64,000 nucleotides of DNA, taken from assembly GCA_001602645.1 (NCBI GenBank), contig LUYE01000015.1, positions 50,269-114,268 of the forward strand. Direction: 5' to 3'. The stretch is from Methanosarcinales archaeon Methan_01 (GTDB lineage: Archaea > Halobacteriota > Methanosarcinia > Methanotrichales > Methanotrichaceae). Shown in pieces: positions 1-8,583 of the stretch. How positions within the stretch are numbered: the first letter of the stretch is position 1; each line of letters opens with the position of its first letter. The position numbers were made by a program, and so were the translations under genes. The notes beneath the pieces were generated by a model. The model did not search any database. It saw only the letters and a list, made by a program, of their open reading frames with translations, and had not been told where the DNA came from.

Positions 1-1
1 G

Positions 2-457
2 GATATAGCAGTCGTCTCGCGGTCTGTGGGGCTGGACCCCGTCTGGGACGAGGCGGTCCTCGAGCCGATCGGCGGCTATCGCAGAGAGCTGGTGATCATG
101 GCGAAAGATCCTGAACTTCTCGAGCTGGAGGGGATAGAGGAGAGACGGGTCCTGGGCTGGACCAGGGACTCGGAGATGAGCCGGATATTCGGGAGAGTTC
201 TGGAGGAGGCGGGCCACTCGTCGGTCGGATTTGTCGGTCGGGCCCGGACCCACGCCGCCGTCGCCGGCTCTGTGAAGGCGGACCGCGCCGACCTCGGCTT
301 CGCCGCCCAGGAGGCGGCGGAGGAGGCTAGCCTCGCCGCGATGAAGGTGGCCGAAGACGAGATACTCTTTTTTGCCCGTCCCGATAAGATAGATCGGGAT
401 GCGGTCCGGACCTTCCTGGAGTCCCTCGGATCGCTCCTCAAGAGCGATGTTCTCTAA
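2..457 (+). CDS. C-terminal part of a PBP-like (molybdate-type) substrate-binding domain protein, cut by window edge
   Basis: The reading frame is open back to base 2, so the true start lies outside the window; the GTG at 26 is internal. The visible 150 or so residues resemble the PBP_like domain found in stand-alone or HTH-linked molybdate-binding proteins: a segment with SS-x-GFVGRARTHAAVAGSV, then RADLGF and a closing strand-helix DEILFFARPDK. In that family the H-x-AVA and the R/G-ADLG segments line the ligand pocket. Ligand and regulatory role are inference. A decayed copy of its C-terminus lies at about 1440-1720, so this gene was once duplicated. Confidence 0.6.
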   Translation, partial: DIAVVSRSVGLDPVWDEAVLEPIGGYRRELVIMAKDPELLELEGIEERRVLGWTRDSEMSRIFGRVLEEAGHSSVGFVGRARTHAAVAGSVKADRADLGFAAQEAAEEASLAAMKVAEDEILFFARPDKIDRDAVRTFLESLGSLLKSDVL

Positions 458-486
458 ACCTTTCTTTGTCGTTGGGGCAGAAGAAG

Positions 487-1260
487 ATGAAGACTGATTA
501 CAATGCCATGGCGGATGTATACGCTCGCAGCCGGAGGGCGAGTAAGCACGTGATTGCCGAGTTGCAGTCATTCTGTTCAATCACTCCCGCGTCCAAGGTG
601 TTGGAGGTCGGCTGTGGCACAGCCAACCACATCCACGCCCTCATCGATTCGGCTGGCTGTGCTGGGTGGGGCGTCGAGCCTTCCGAAGGCATGCGGCAGC
701 ATGCGCCTGTTCATTCCCGGCTTAGGGTCTGCCAGGGATCGGCCGAGAATATCCCATTCGGGGATGCTTTCTTCGCCCTTCTGTTCTCGGTCAACGTGAT
801 CCATCATGTGCCCAGGCCCAGGAATTACTTTGAGGAGAGTTTTCGAGTTCTCCGCCCTGGTGGATGGATATGCACATTCACGGATTCGACCGAGATGATT
901 CGGAGAAGGGTACCGCTTTCGCGGTATTGGCCATCGACCGCTGAAGTGGACATCGCACGATACCATACAGTCGCTGAGTTGCTCGACGTCATGGGTCAAG
1001 TGGGTTTCATCAATCTGGCTACTCGTGAGATCAAAAAAACATCGCGCCTTGTCGATGTTACGCCCTACCGGGAGAAGGCTTTTTCGTGCCTTCGGTTCAT
1101 TGATGATGTTCAGTTCGAAGAAGGTCTTCAGCGGCTTGAGGAGGATCTGCGGAAAGGACCGGTGTATGTGAAGTCGGAATACGTGTGCATATGGGGAGAA
1201 GTCCCAACAAGCGCCTCCAACGCCGTGGCGCGGAATATCTCGCCTTCGCCACATGGCTGA
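487..1260 (+). CDS. Class I SAM-dependent methyltransferase
   Basis: This is a 257-residue Rossmann-fold methyltransferase of the Methyltransf_11 type. Motif I is VLEVGCGTANHI near residue 40, followed by the acidic end of strand 2 (GVEPSEGM), motif II-like GSAENIPFGDAFFALLFS and HVPRPRNYFEESFRVLRPGGW. Substrate is unknown. I chose ATG 487 (MKTDYN) over the in-frame TTG at 466 because the fold begins right after it. GC content and codon use are visibly lower than in the neighbours and the 3' end is ragged, which fits acquisition from outside. It sits between an intact and a decayed copy of the PBP-like gene. Confidence 0.75.
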   Translation: MKTDYNAMADVYARSRRASKHVIAELQSFCSITPASKVLEVGCGTANHIHALIDSAGCAGWGVEPSEGMRQHAPVHSRLRVCQGSAENIPFGDAFFALLFSVNVIHHVPRPRNYFEESFRVLRPGGWICTFTDSTEMIRRRVPLSRYWPSTAEVDIARYHTVAELLDVMGQVGFINLATREIKKTSRLVDVTPYREKAFSCLRFIDDVQFEEGLQRLEEDLRKGPVYVKSEYVCIWGEVPTSASNAVARNISPSPHG

Positions 1261-1439
1261 AAGTCTGAGAGTGGCTGAAGGTCTGATCCCGGCTCGTCCT
1301 CAACCGCGAAGTCGTGCGGTTAGGGGGCGAAGCTGAATTCATGCATTTTATATTTTTTCCTTCAGCATATCTTATCTCACAGTCTCCAAGCCTATCCGCT
1401 AGCTAGGTCTCGGTGAGACCCACCTACCTAATAACTGTG

Positions 1440-1720
1440 GCTGGAGGGTTTCTGGCAATGGCCGGTACGGGGAAGCCCGTCATCGGTTGTTCGAGATGCT
1501 CGACGAGGGGTTCCCACAGTCCTCGGCGAACGTTCAGCTGGCCGAGCGGATCTGGGCTTCGGTCTTTTGGAGGCGGCGGAGGAGACGGGCCTCGCCACGG
1601 GGAAGATGGCGGAGGACGAGATCCTCTTTTTTGCCCGTCCTGATAAGAGAGATCGGGATCCGGTCCGGGCCTTCATGGAGGCGCTGGTTGGTGTCTCCAA
1701 GACTCCAAGCAAAAGCATAG
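1440..1720 (+). pseudogene. Decayed copy of the PBP-like gene at 2-457
   Basis: In frame from 1546 to about 1710 the DNA encodes ADLGF followed by EAAEETGLATGKMAEDEILF and FARPDKRDRD-PVRAFMEAL. This matches the C-terminus of the first gene almost residue for residue. The preceding helix (RLFEMLDEGFPQSS, compare RIFGRVLEEAGHSS) is in another frame, so at least one indel separates them, and part of the segment between is missing. No intact start or N-terminal domain is present. It is a direct-orientation remnant about 1.25 kb from the intact copy. Confidence 0.7.
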
Positions 1721-1942
1721 CTCAAATCAAGAGAGAACCATCCTCAAAAGCCATTATGGCTATTTTTATATGCATGTAATCCGTTTTAACTTGAGTTCAG
1801 ATAATCTATAACGGAGTCATATTCTCGTTTATAAAGCGATGCCTGTAGGGGGAGAGCACGAGCAAAAACATCTATTGGGGGAGTCGCCAGGTCGCAATTT
1901 CATGACAAAAGCCGAAGGCCAGAGGAGAGCTCCATCCGGTGT

Positions 1943-4582
1943 TTGTTCGTTGGGGATGGGCTCGATATCTCAAAGTTCGAGGATATGAATTTCGAGATCG
2001 TCGGGTCGGCGGCGGAGGCGATCGAGAAGCTGGAGGGCTCCTTCTACGACGTCGTCGTCACCGACTCTTCGACGGGCGGCATCGACCTTCTGAAGAAGGT
2101 CCGCTCCAAAGATCCTGAGATCCCCTTCATCCTTCTCATCGACGTTGGCGAGGGGGCGATCTCCGAGGCCATGAAATGCGGGGCAGAATACTGTTTTAAG
2201 GGAAGAGACGGAGGCGTCATGTCCTCGGACCTCGCCCATCGGATCCGGACGGCGGTGGCCTTCAGAAGGGAGCGGTCTCTCCGCCGGGAGCTGGACGAGC
2301 GGCACAGCGCCCTCCTTCAGAGCCTTCCGGCGATGACATTTTCCAGCTCCCTGGATTTCGTTCCAACCTCAATCCGCGGAAAGGTAGAAGAGATCACCGG
2401 CTACACCCCAGAGGCGATCTCCTCCAGAAACCCGAGTTGGTATCAGATAATCCACCCCGACGAACTCCTCTGGCTGAGACCGAAGATGGATGGGGCCAGA
2501 GCCGGTTCTTTGAACATATCGGAGAACGAGTATAGAATCGTCCGCAAGGACGGCGAAGTCGCCTGGGTCCACGAGCTGGTCCAGATCGTCTGTGAAGGGC
2601 CAGGACATCCCGCCAAAGTCGAGGGGGTCCTCTACGACATCACCTCCCGCAAGTGGACTGAGGCTGCGCTGGAGGATAGCGAAAGCAGATATCGGGAGCT
2701 AGCGGGCTTGTTGCCCCTGATCGCTTTCGAGCTCGATCTCGAGGGCCGGGTCACCTTCTACAACCAGAAAGGCCTGGAGGTCTTTGGATACTCCCCCGAA
2801 GACCTCAGGCGAGGCCTCACCATCTTTGACGTGATCGTGAACGTCGACCCTGATGAGCTGGAAGGGGGCTTCCGGCTCGCTTTGAGGGGAGTCTGTCCGG
2901 ACTATGAGCTTCTAATGAAGAGAAAAGACGGCAGTACCTTCCCGTCCATCGTTAAAACCGCCCCCATAATCCGAGATGGCCACCCTTCGGGGCTGAGGGG
3001 GATCATCGTGGACATCTCCGAGAGGAAGGAGATGGAGGAGGCGCTGAGGGAGAGCGAGAGGTTCTATCGGACCATCATCGAGGATCAGACCGACCTCATC
3101 TGTCGTTTCCGGCCCGATGGGGTATTCACCTTCGCGAACGACGCCTACTGCCGCTACTTCGGCAAGACTCGTGAGGATCTGATCGGCCACGCCTTCACGC
3201 CTCTGATCCCGGAGGAGGATCTGGAGATGGCCCGCCAGAAGTTCTCGTCCCTCTCCCGAAAGTCCCCTCTAACCAGCTACGAGCACCGGGTCGTCCTCCC
3301 GGGCGGGCTGGTCCGTTGGCAGAGGTGGACCGATCGGGCGATCTTCGACGACTCGGGTGAACTCGTCGAGTTCCAGTCGGTGGGTCAGGACATCACCGAG
3401 CAGAAAAAGCTGGATGAAGAGCTTCGCCGCGCCTACAAGCGTCTGATGGACATAATCGGCTTCCTTCCGGACGCCACCTTCGTCGTAGACGAGGACAGAC
3501 GGGTGATCGCGTGGAACCGGGCGATCGAGGATATGACGGGCGTTCGAAACGAGGAGATCATCGGGGAGGGCGATTACGCCTATGGAGTGCCCTTTTATGG
3601 TTTTAATAGGCCCATACTCATCGATCATATATTTTTAGACGATGACGGATTGAGGGACGAGTATGATTACATCAAACGGATGGGGGACACCGTCTTCGGC
3701 GAGGTCTTCGTTCCATCCCTTTATGGTGGAAAAGGTGCCTACCTCTTTGGGACAGCATCTCCCCTCTTTGACGATGAGGGACGGATCGTGGGCGCGATCG
3801 AGTCGATCCGGGATATAACCGATCGGAAGCGTGCAGAAATGGTGCTGCAGAAGGCTCACGACGAGCTGGAGATCAGGGTTTTGGAGAGGACGAGAGAGCT
3901 GGAGGCGAAGAACGCCGAGATGGAGAGGTTCGCCTACACCGTCTCCCACGACCTCCGGTCACCTCTCGTCACCATCCAGGGATTTCTCGGCTTTCTCCAG
4001 GAGGATGTGCGAGATCGGGACGGTGAGAAGATCGACGCCGACATCGAGATGATCTCCGATGCCGTCGAGAAGATGGACTACCTGCTGCAGGATACCCTCC
4101 GGCTCTCTCGGATCGGCCGGGTAGCAAACCCCCCGGAGGACGTGCCCTTCGAAGATATCGTCGGTGACGCCCTCGGCTCGATCTCGGAGATGGCGAGGTC
4201 GAGGGGGGTCGAGATCTCTCTGGCTGAAGAATGGCCCATCGTCCACGTCGACCGGCTGAGGATCGGAGAGACGCTCGTAAACCTGATCGAGAACGGCATA
4301 AGATACTCGGCCGACCAGCCCCGCCCCCGAGTGGAGGTGGGATGGCGAAAAGATGACGAAGAGACGGTCTTCTTCGTCCGAGACAACGGGATCGGGATCG
4401 ATCCCGGCCAGCAGGAGAAGGTCTTCGAGCTGTTCTACAAGGCCGATCCGGAGGGGGAGGGGACCGGGGCGGGGCTCGCCATCGTCAAGAGGATCATAGA
4501 GGTCCACGGCGGCCGAATTTGGGTCGAGTCGGAGGAGGGCGAAGGCAGCACCTTCTGCTTCACTCTGCCGATGGTCGATTGA
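1943..4582 (+). CDS. Hybrid sensor histidine kinase: degenerate receiver, four PAS domains, HisKA, HATPase
   Basis: Cytoplasmic sensor kinase of 879 residues with no membrane segment. Order: receiver-like domain (about 1-115), four PAS/PAC repeats (about 125-625, three of them closing with D-ITxxKxxE-type linkers), a coiled coil, a HisKA box SHDLRSPL with the phospho-acceptor His at residue 669, then N box NLIENG, G1 DNGIGI and G2 GTGAGLAIVK. The receiver keeps the phospho-acceptor-like D in VVVTDSS and the K in FKGRDG but has only one Asp at the first acidic site and lacks the conserved Thr. The start is uncertain: TTG 1943 is the only in-frame canonical start found, yet coding similarity (IRCLFVGDG) extends a few codons upstream of it. 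Its kinase core closely resembles that of FilI at 59905-62592. Signal and target are unknown. Confidence 0.85.
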   Translation: MFVGDGLDISKFEDMNFEIVGSAAEAIEKLEGSFYDVVVTDSSTGGIDLLKKVRSKDPEIPFILLIDVGEGAISEAMKCGAEYCFKGRDGGVMSSDLAHRIRTAVAFRRERSLRRELDERHSALLQSLPAMTFSSSLDFVPTSIRGKVEEITGYTPEAISSRNPSWYQIIHPDELLWLRPKMDGARAGSLNISENEYRIVRKDGEVAWVHELVQIVCEGPGHPAKVEGVLYDITSRKWTEAALEDSESRYRELAGLLPLIAFELDLEGRVTFYNQKGLEVFGYSPEDLRRGLTIFDVIVNVDPDELEGGFRLALRGVCPDYELLMKRKDGSTFPSIVKTAPIIRDGHPSGLRGIIVDISERKEMEEALRESERFYRTIIEDQTDLICRFRPDGVFTFANDAYCRYFGKTREDLIGHAFTPLIPEEDLEMARQKFSSLSRKSPLTSYEHRVVLPGGLVRWQRWTDRAIFDDSGELVEFQSVGQDITEQKKLDEELRRAYKRLMDIIGFLPDATFVVDEDRRVIAWNRAIEDMTGVRNEEIIGEGDYAYGVPFYGFNRPILIDHIFLDDDGLRDEYDYIKRMGDTVFGEVFVPSLYGGKGAYLFGTASPLFDDEGRIVGAIESIRDITDRKRAEMVLQKAHDELEIRVLERTRELEAKNAEMERFAYTVSHDLRSPLVTIQGFLGFLQEDVRDRDGEKIDADIEMISDAVEKMDYLLQDTLRLSRIGRVANPPEDVPFEDIVGDALGSISEMARSRGVEISLAEEWPIVHVDRLRIGETLVNLIENGIRYSADQPRPRVEVGWRKDDEETVFFVRDNGIGIDPGQQEKVFELFYKADPEGEGTGAGLAIVKRIIEVHGGRIWVESEEGEGSTFCFTLPMVD

Positions 4583-5063
4583 GGTTGGTGTCGAAGAGGT
4601 CGAGGACCATGGGCACAGACCGGATGTGATCCACGCACCTTTCGGGTCCGGCCCGACGAAAACCTAGCCTCTCGTAGATCTCAACAGCGTTGGGCGCTGA
4701 GTTGACGGTGACCGTCGTAATTTCGGGATCTCCTCTCCGGCAAATTTCCAGAGCCTTCTTTAAGAGTTCGCGGCCGATGCCCTCGCACTGGAACTCGCCG
4801 TCAACAAAGAAGAGGGTGACGTGGCCGACGTTACGAATCTCGATCATTCCGGCGATCTCTTTTTCGGTCGTAGCTATCAGGATGAAGTGGTTAGACTGCG
4901 ATCGACGCAGAATTATGTGGGGGTCTATGTGGTTACGAAATTCGCGGACGCCCTCTTCGGAAAATTGAGGTGCGACAAACTCCTCGAAGACCCGAAGGGC
5001 GAGGTTATAGACCATAGTCTCCTCGCCGCGCTTCATCCGCCTGTACTCAAAAGGACCTCTCAC
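4560..5063 (-). CDS. GNAT family N-acetyltransferase
   Basis: A 167-residue GNAT-fold acetyltransferase. The N-terminal helix LRVFEEFVAPQFSEEGVREF and the central IAGMIEIRNVGHVTLFFVDGE lead into the acetyl-CoA P-loop region CEGIGRELLKKAL, and the C-terminal NAPNAVEIYERLGFR is the usual strand-helix ending. GTG 5063 is chosen because it overlaps the stop of priL in a GTGA arrangement and is preceded by a GGTGG Shine-Dalgarno stretch. The longer frame upstream is only the shadow of priL. It is probably the last gene of the pcn-priL transcript and runs into the convergent kinase by 23 nt. Substrate is unknown. Confidence 0.85.
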   Translation of the reverse strand: MRGPFEYRRMKRGEETMVYNLALRVFEEFVAPQFSEEGVREFRNHIDPHIILRRSQSNHFILIATTEKEIAGMIEIRNVGHVTLFFVDGEFQCEGIGRELLKKALEICRRGDPEITTVTVNSAPNAVEIYERLGFRRAGPERCVDHIRSVPMVLDLFDTNLNRPSAE

Positions 5064-6061
5064 CCACCACCGCCCCTTTTCAGCTTTCGCTCGTAGTAGC
5101 TGAGGGGATGGTTCACCCACCGGCAGAGGCTGTCCATCCCGGGGCAGTTGCCGTAGGTGGCCATGGTGGCGCAGGAGGGGGGCCTGTAGGCCGTACCTCC
5201 TCTGCCAGCGATGTGCTCCACCTGGTAGCGGGTCTTCTCCTCGTCGAAGTCGGGGCTTCTGTTGAAGATCCCGACGACCTCGTCGACCTTCATCCCCACG
5301 GCGAGGAGGAAGGTCGTCAGGGCGAACCGCGAGGTATGGGCGAGGTTTGCGCCCGCGGCCACCTGGCTGAGGAAACCGCGGATGCAGGGGGGGAAGGCCT
5401 CCTCGGTCACCTCCCCGAGGTCGACCCTCTCTTCCGCCCGCTTCGCCCGGAGCTCCTCCTCCACCTGGCCCAGGTCTGGCCGGAGCTTCTCGCACACCTC
5501 CTGGGATACCTTCAGGGGAAGCCCTCTCGCGACCCGGTCCCGAGCCCTCTCCTCCAGGAGCCGGGCCAGCTCGGAGCCGGTGATCGAGACCCAGCCCGCC
5601 TCCAGGGAGCGGTTGACGAGCTTCCAGCCGGGGCTCTTCATCCTCGCCGCCGCCTTCAGGTAGTCGGAGAAGGGGACGCGGAGGCAGTCCTGATCAGCCT
5701 GGGGGTGGAGATCCAGGTCGTGGGCGAGGAGGATAAGGCTGGCGAGATCCTCGCGGGCCATCTTCCGGCTTGCGAGCTTCGCCTCGGCGAGGGCGTACCT
5801 CCTCGAGAGGAGGTCGTCGTCGAGGCAGGAGACCATCACCCTCGCCAGGGGGTAGGATAGAAGCTCCGCCAGAGGGTGGGTCTTCTCCTCGGGGATCTCC
5901 CCCCTCACCGCCCCCAGGACCCGGTCTTGCGCCCTCCTCCTCACGAGACGGGAGAGCCTGGGCTCCTGGTTCGGCTCCTCCAGGAGCCCCTCCAGGGAGT
6001 AGCCAGCCTCCTTCACCCTCGCCGCCGCCTCCTGGGAGAAGGGGTAGTCGGCGAGGCTCAT
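5060..6061 (-). CDS. priL: DNA primase large subunit PriL
   Basis: Large, Fe-S-containing subunit of the archaeal/eukaryotic two-subunit primase, which with PriS makes RNA primers for replication. It has 333 residues, a normal length. The C-terminal Fe-S domain has the expected four cysteines: one in FPPCIRGFL, then SCATMATYGNCPGMDSLC, followed by the diagnostic HPLSYYERKL. It overlaps pcn by 4 nt (ATGA), so the two are translationally coupled, as expected for replisome partners. The small subunit is not in the window. Confidence 0.95.
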   Translation of the reverse strand: MSLADYPFSQEAAARVKEAGYSLEGLLEEPNQEPRLSRLVRRRAQDRVLGAVRGEIPEEKTHPLAELLSYPLARVMVSCLDDDLLSRRYALAEAKLASRKMAREDLASLILLAHDLDLHPQADQDCLRVPFSDYLKAAARMKSPGWKLVNRSLEAGWVSITGSELARLLEERARDRVARGLPLKVSQEVCEKLRPDLGQVEEELRAKRAEERVDLGEVTEEAFPPCIRGFLSQVAAGANLAHTSRFALTTFLLAVGMKVDEVVGIFNRSPDFDEEKTRYQVEHIAGRGGTAYRPPSCATMATYGNCPGMDSLCRWVNHPLSYYERKLKRGGGG

Positions 6062-6801
6062 TCCTGCTCGATTCTCGGAGCGAGAAGGTAGTTGATCTCG
6101 ACCCCCTGGCCGAGCTTGAAGCTGATCCTCAGGGGGTAGTCAACCCCCATCTCCAGCTTCACCTCCTGGGCCTTGCCGATCGCCTTGCTCATGTCGGCGA
6201 GGTAGTCCAAGGAGAAGAGGGACCTCGCCTTTCCGGGCTTCAGCCCCAAAAGCTCCGCCCCCGGCATCTTCAGCTTGAGGGAGTCGATATCCCCCTTGGC
6301 CTCCATGTAGAACTGGTCCTCGGGGTCGTCGGTGACGCCGAGGACGACGTGGTCAGAGACCTTCTCGGCGGCCCTGACCGCCTTCCGGAGATGGGCCCCG
6401 GGGAGGATGACGTGGGCGGGAAGATCCAGCTCCGGCACCCGCGGCTCTTTTCTTATGGCGCTCGGGTCGATGAGGCTCAAGGTGTAGGAGAGGGAGTTCA
6501 CCCCTATCTTCAGCTTGTGGTTCTCCTCGTCCAGCTCGAGGGTGACGTTCTCGCCCCTCTCGGCCATGGAGAGGACGTCGGTGAGCCTCACCAGGTCGAC
6601 GCCGATCTCTCCGGGCGTCGCCTTGAAGTACTCGAAGGCCTCGGAGTTTAGCCGGAAGGAGACCATGGCCACGTTGGCGGGGTCCACAGCCTTCAGCTCA
6701 ACGCCGTTCTCTGACAGGGTGAACTTCACCTCGTCGACAAGAGACGAAACCGCCTCCACAGCATCCCGCAGGGTTTCTGCGCTTATCACTGCCTTGAACA
6801 T
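6058..6801 (-). CDS. pcn: DNA polymerase sliding clamp (PCNA)
   Basis: Homotrimeric sliding clamp that tethers DNA polymerase and other PIP-box proteins to DNA. At 247 residues it has the usual size, with the N-terminal domain FKAVISAETLRDAVEAVSSL, the core ELKAVDPANVAMVSFRL, the interdomain connector, and the C-terminal LAPRIEQE tail. First gene of the pcn-priL-GNAT cluster. Upstream AT-rich sequence at about 6830-6850 (ATTTTATCTTAAATATAG on the + strand) can supply the minus-strand promoter. Confidence 0.96.
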   Translation of the reverse strand: MFKAVISAETLRDAVEAVSSLVDEVKFTLSENGVELKAVDPANVAMVSFRLNSEAFEYFKATPGEIGVDLVRLTDVLSMAERGENVTLELDEENHKLKIGVNSLSYTLSLIDPSAIRKEPRVPELDLPAHVILPGAHLRKAVRAAEKVSDHVVLGVTDDPEDQFYMEAKGDIDSLKLKMPGAELLGLKPGKARSLFSLDYLADMSKAIGKAQEVKLEMGVDYPLRISFKLGQGVEINYLLAPRIEQE

Positions 6802-6856
6802 CCTCGTAGCCCCTCCGTCGGAGAGAACAATTTTATCTTAAATATAGATTATCCCC

Positions 6857-7168
6857 TCAGTCGTACTCTCTCCAGGTGAAATTGCATTTTGTGCATCTGA
6901 AGAAGCGGACCTCGCTCTCGTCGGCAGAACGCAGCTGCCGGAGCCACCAGTAGGCGGTGTCGTTCCCGCACTCCGGACACTTGTACTTGGTGGTGGGAAG
7001 CCCCGCCGCCTCGGAATCCTCGATCACCGTCATCCTGCGCTCTTTCTGCTCGGTCCTGCTGACCAGGTTGTCGCCCTTCTTCATCTCCAACCTCTTGCCG
7101 CACCTCCGGCAGATCAGGACGCCGTCCGACGGGACCATTATGCTTTTACAATCGGGACAAAACTCCAT
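6857..7168 (-). CDS. tfs: Transcription factor S (TFIIS/RPB9-like)
   Basis: Archaeal transcript-cleavage factor that rescues backtracked RNA polymerase. It has two zinc ribbons: N-terminal CPDC...CRRCG and C-terminal CPECG...CTKC. The start ATG 7168 (MEFCPDC) is the family-typical one and is preferred to the in-frame GTG 7186. The C-terminal ribbon reads DESEVRFFRCTKC, so the acidic tip is D-E-S-E where TFIIS proteins usually have RSADEPMT-like D-E. The promoter (TTTAATAT, about 7192-7199 on the minus strand) is only about 25 nt upstream, so the transcript is almost leaderless. A perfect palindrome lies between TATA and start (see 7172-7193). Confidence 0.93.
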   Translation of the reverse strand: MEFCPDCKSIMVPSDGVLICRRCGKRLEMKKGDNLVSRTEQKERRMTVIEDSEAAGLPTTKYKCPECGNDTAYWWLRQLRSADESEVRFFRCTKCNFTWREYD

Positions 7169-7171
7169 CAG

Positions 7172-7193
7172 ATGACGAGTACTCACTCGTCAT
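7172..7193. promoter_or_regulatory. Perfect inverted repeat over the tfs promoter/start
   Basis: ATGACGAGT and ACTCGTCAT are perfect 9-bp arms separated by the four bases ACTC. The dyad abuts the TATA-like box of tfs and ends 4 nt before its ATG, covering the expected transcription start. The divergent gene starts at 7270. The position is that of a repressor operator; it could also be a hairpin at the extreme 5' end of an RNA. Confidence 0.55.
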
Positions 7194-7269
7194 ATTAAAG
7201 TTTACCAGTTGAGTAATGGTGGAGGATGGCGAAGAGATTCGCCGGAGCGTCTTCATCTATGAGGTTATC

Positions 7270-7926
7270 ATGAGCACTGCATTGAACCTGATCTGCGAGA
7301 ACAGGCCCGGGGTGCTGAGGGACATAGCCGGGGTCGTCGCCAGCCTCGGCGGGAACATCGAATACACCCAGCAGTTCGTCCTGGAGCGGGGCGTCCACGG
7401 GGGGAAGGCCACCGTCTACATGGAGATCGATCAGTTGGCTTCAGGGATGGTGGAGAAGCTCGAGGCCCTCCCTTCGGTGATGGAGGTCTCCGTCCACCAG
7501 TCCTTCGACGAGATATACGGCTCGAGGGTGATCATCATCGGGGGAGGTGCCCAGGTCGCCCAGGCGGCCGTCGGGGCCGTCAACGAGGCGGATCGGCACA
7601 ACCTCCGGGGAGAGAGGATCAGCGTCGACACGATCCCTCTGGTGGGAGAAGATCCCATAGCCGAAGCCGTCAACGCCGTGGGCCGGCTCCACAGGGCCTC
7701 GGTCTTGGTCCTGGCGGGAGCCCTCATGGGCGGCAGGATCTCCGACGAGGTCAAAAGGCTCCAGGAGGAGGGGATCCCGGTGATCGCCCTCAAGATGGCC
7801 GGCTCTGTACCGCGTCACGCAGACCTGGTGGTGACCGATCCGATCCAGGCCGGGACCTTCGCGGTGATGCACGTCGCCAAGACCGCGATCTTCGACATTA
7901 AAAGGGTCCGCGGGATGGAGTTCTGA
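7270..7926 (+). CDS. ACT-domain protein of the methanogen DUF5612 type
   Basis: A 218-residue protein with an N-terminal ACT domain (ALNLICENRPGVLRDIAGVVASLGGNIEYTQQF), which in this superfamily binds small ligands such as amino acids. The C-terminal half has a nucleotide-binding-like strand VIIIGGGAQVAQAA and a second alpha/beta unit with VLVLAGALMGGRISDEVKRLQEEGIPVIALKMAG. The start ATG 7270 is preceded by GAGG at 7261-7264; the upstream in-frame GTG-type starts lack such a site. It is divergent from tfs. The biochemical role of the family is not known to me. Confidence 0.75.
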   Translation: MSTALNLICENRPGVLRDIAGVVASLGGNIEYTQQFVLERGVHGGKATVYMEIDQLASGMVEKLEALPSVMEVSVHQSFDEIYGSRVIIIGGGAQVAQAAVGAVNEADRHNLRGERISVDTIPLVGEDPIAEAVNAVGRLHRASVLVLAGALMGGRISDEVKRLQEEGIPVIALKMAGSVPRHADLVVTDPIQAGTFAVMHVAKTAIFDIKRVRGMEF

Positions 7927-7955
7927 AGAAAATGGGCCAATCAGGGCTCGTCTGG

Positions 7956-8213
7956 TCATCCCCGAAGCCCCATCGCCTCCAGGTCCCGGATGGCGTCGCC
8001 ATCGAAGAGCTCCTCGATGGTGTAGAACTCCTCCCCCGCCATGAGGACTGGGGCGCTGAGGGTGAAGACCCCGTTGACCCGCAGCTCCGTCAGGGCCTCG
8101 GCGGTGGCCATATCCACCGTCTCGAACTCGACCCCCCAGCCAGCGAGGACCCTCTTGACCTGCTCGCACCGGGGACAGTCGGCGGTGGCGTAGACGACGT
8201 ACTTCAGATGCAT
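7956..8213 (-). CDS. Glutaredoxin/thioredoxin-like small redox protein
   Basis: An 85-residue thioredoxin-fold protein. The active-site motif is CPRC at residues 13-16, just after strand 1 (YVVYATADCPRC), and the cis-proline position is in SAPVLMAGEEF. The end EELFDGDAIRDLEAMG fits the C-terminal helix of glutaredoxins. It is followed closely upstream by a Cys-rich protein on the same strand (34-nt gap), so the two may form a redox operon. Electron donor and target are unknown. Confidence 0.8.
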   Translation of the reverse strand: MHLKYVVYATADCPRCEQVKRVLAGWGVEFETVDMATAEALTELRVNGVFTLSAPVLMAGEEFYTIEELFDGDAIRDLEAMGLRG

Positions 8214-8247
8214 CCCCCCTTCCTTCTCTTGGCCTCCAAAGGGCGTT

Positions 8248-8583
8248 TCATCTCAACACCATCGGGTAGCCCTTCTCCGCCCAGACGGCGTACCCCTCAT
8301 CCACGGCCCGATCGGCGCACTCTCTGCAGCAGGAGAAGTTGGCGAGGTAGGTTACGCCCCCCATCTCGTGCTCGAAGATGTTGTTGCAGCTGAGCCCCAT
8401 CACCCTCCTGCAGTCCAGCCCCCGGCAGAACTCGTGGTCGTCGGCGACGATCGGAAACTCGTCCTCAAACCAGATCTTTGGGAGGAGGACCGGGAGTATC
8501 GCCATGTCCATGCCGCACCCGCAGGGGCCGTAGGTATCCTCGGGGCCGTCGTAGACGACAGCCCTCTCGATCTTATGATCCAT
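8248..8583 (-). CDS. Cys-rich hypothetical protein, possible metal binder
   Basis: A 111-residue protein with no family I recognise. Ten cysteines fall in pairs: GPCGCGMD, EFCRGLDC, LSCN and SCCRECAD, a pattern fitting a zinc- or iron-sulfur-binding fold. I chose ATG 8583 (MDHKIER); it has GGTGG upstream, and the extra seven codons from 8604 are not needed. It lies directly upstream of the glutaredoxin-like gene on the same strand, so the pair may act together in thiol or metal handling; that is inference. Confidence 0.6.
   Translation of the reverse strand: MDHKIERAVVYDGPEDTYGPCGCGMDMAILPVLLPKIWFEDEFPIVADDHEFCRGLDCRRVMGLSCNNIFEHEMGGVTYLANFSCCRECADRAVDEGYAVWAEKGYPMVLR

Noticed and set aside
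5108..5860. Long plus-strand frame opposite priL
   Set aside because: Antisense shadow of priL; composition follows the complement of priL codons.
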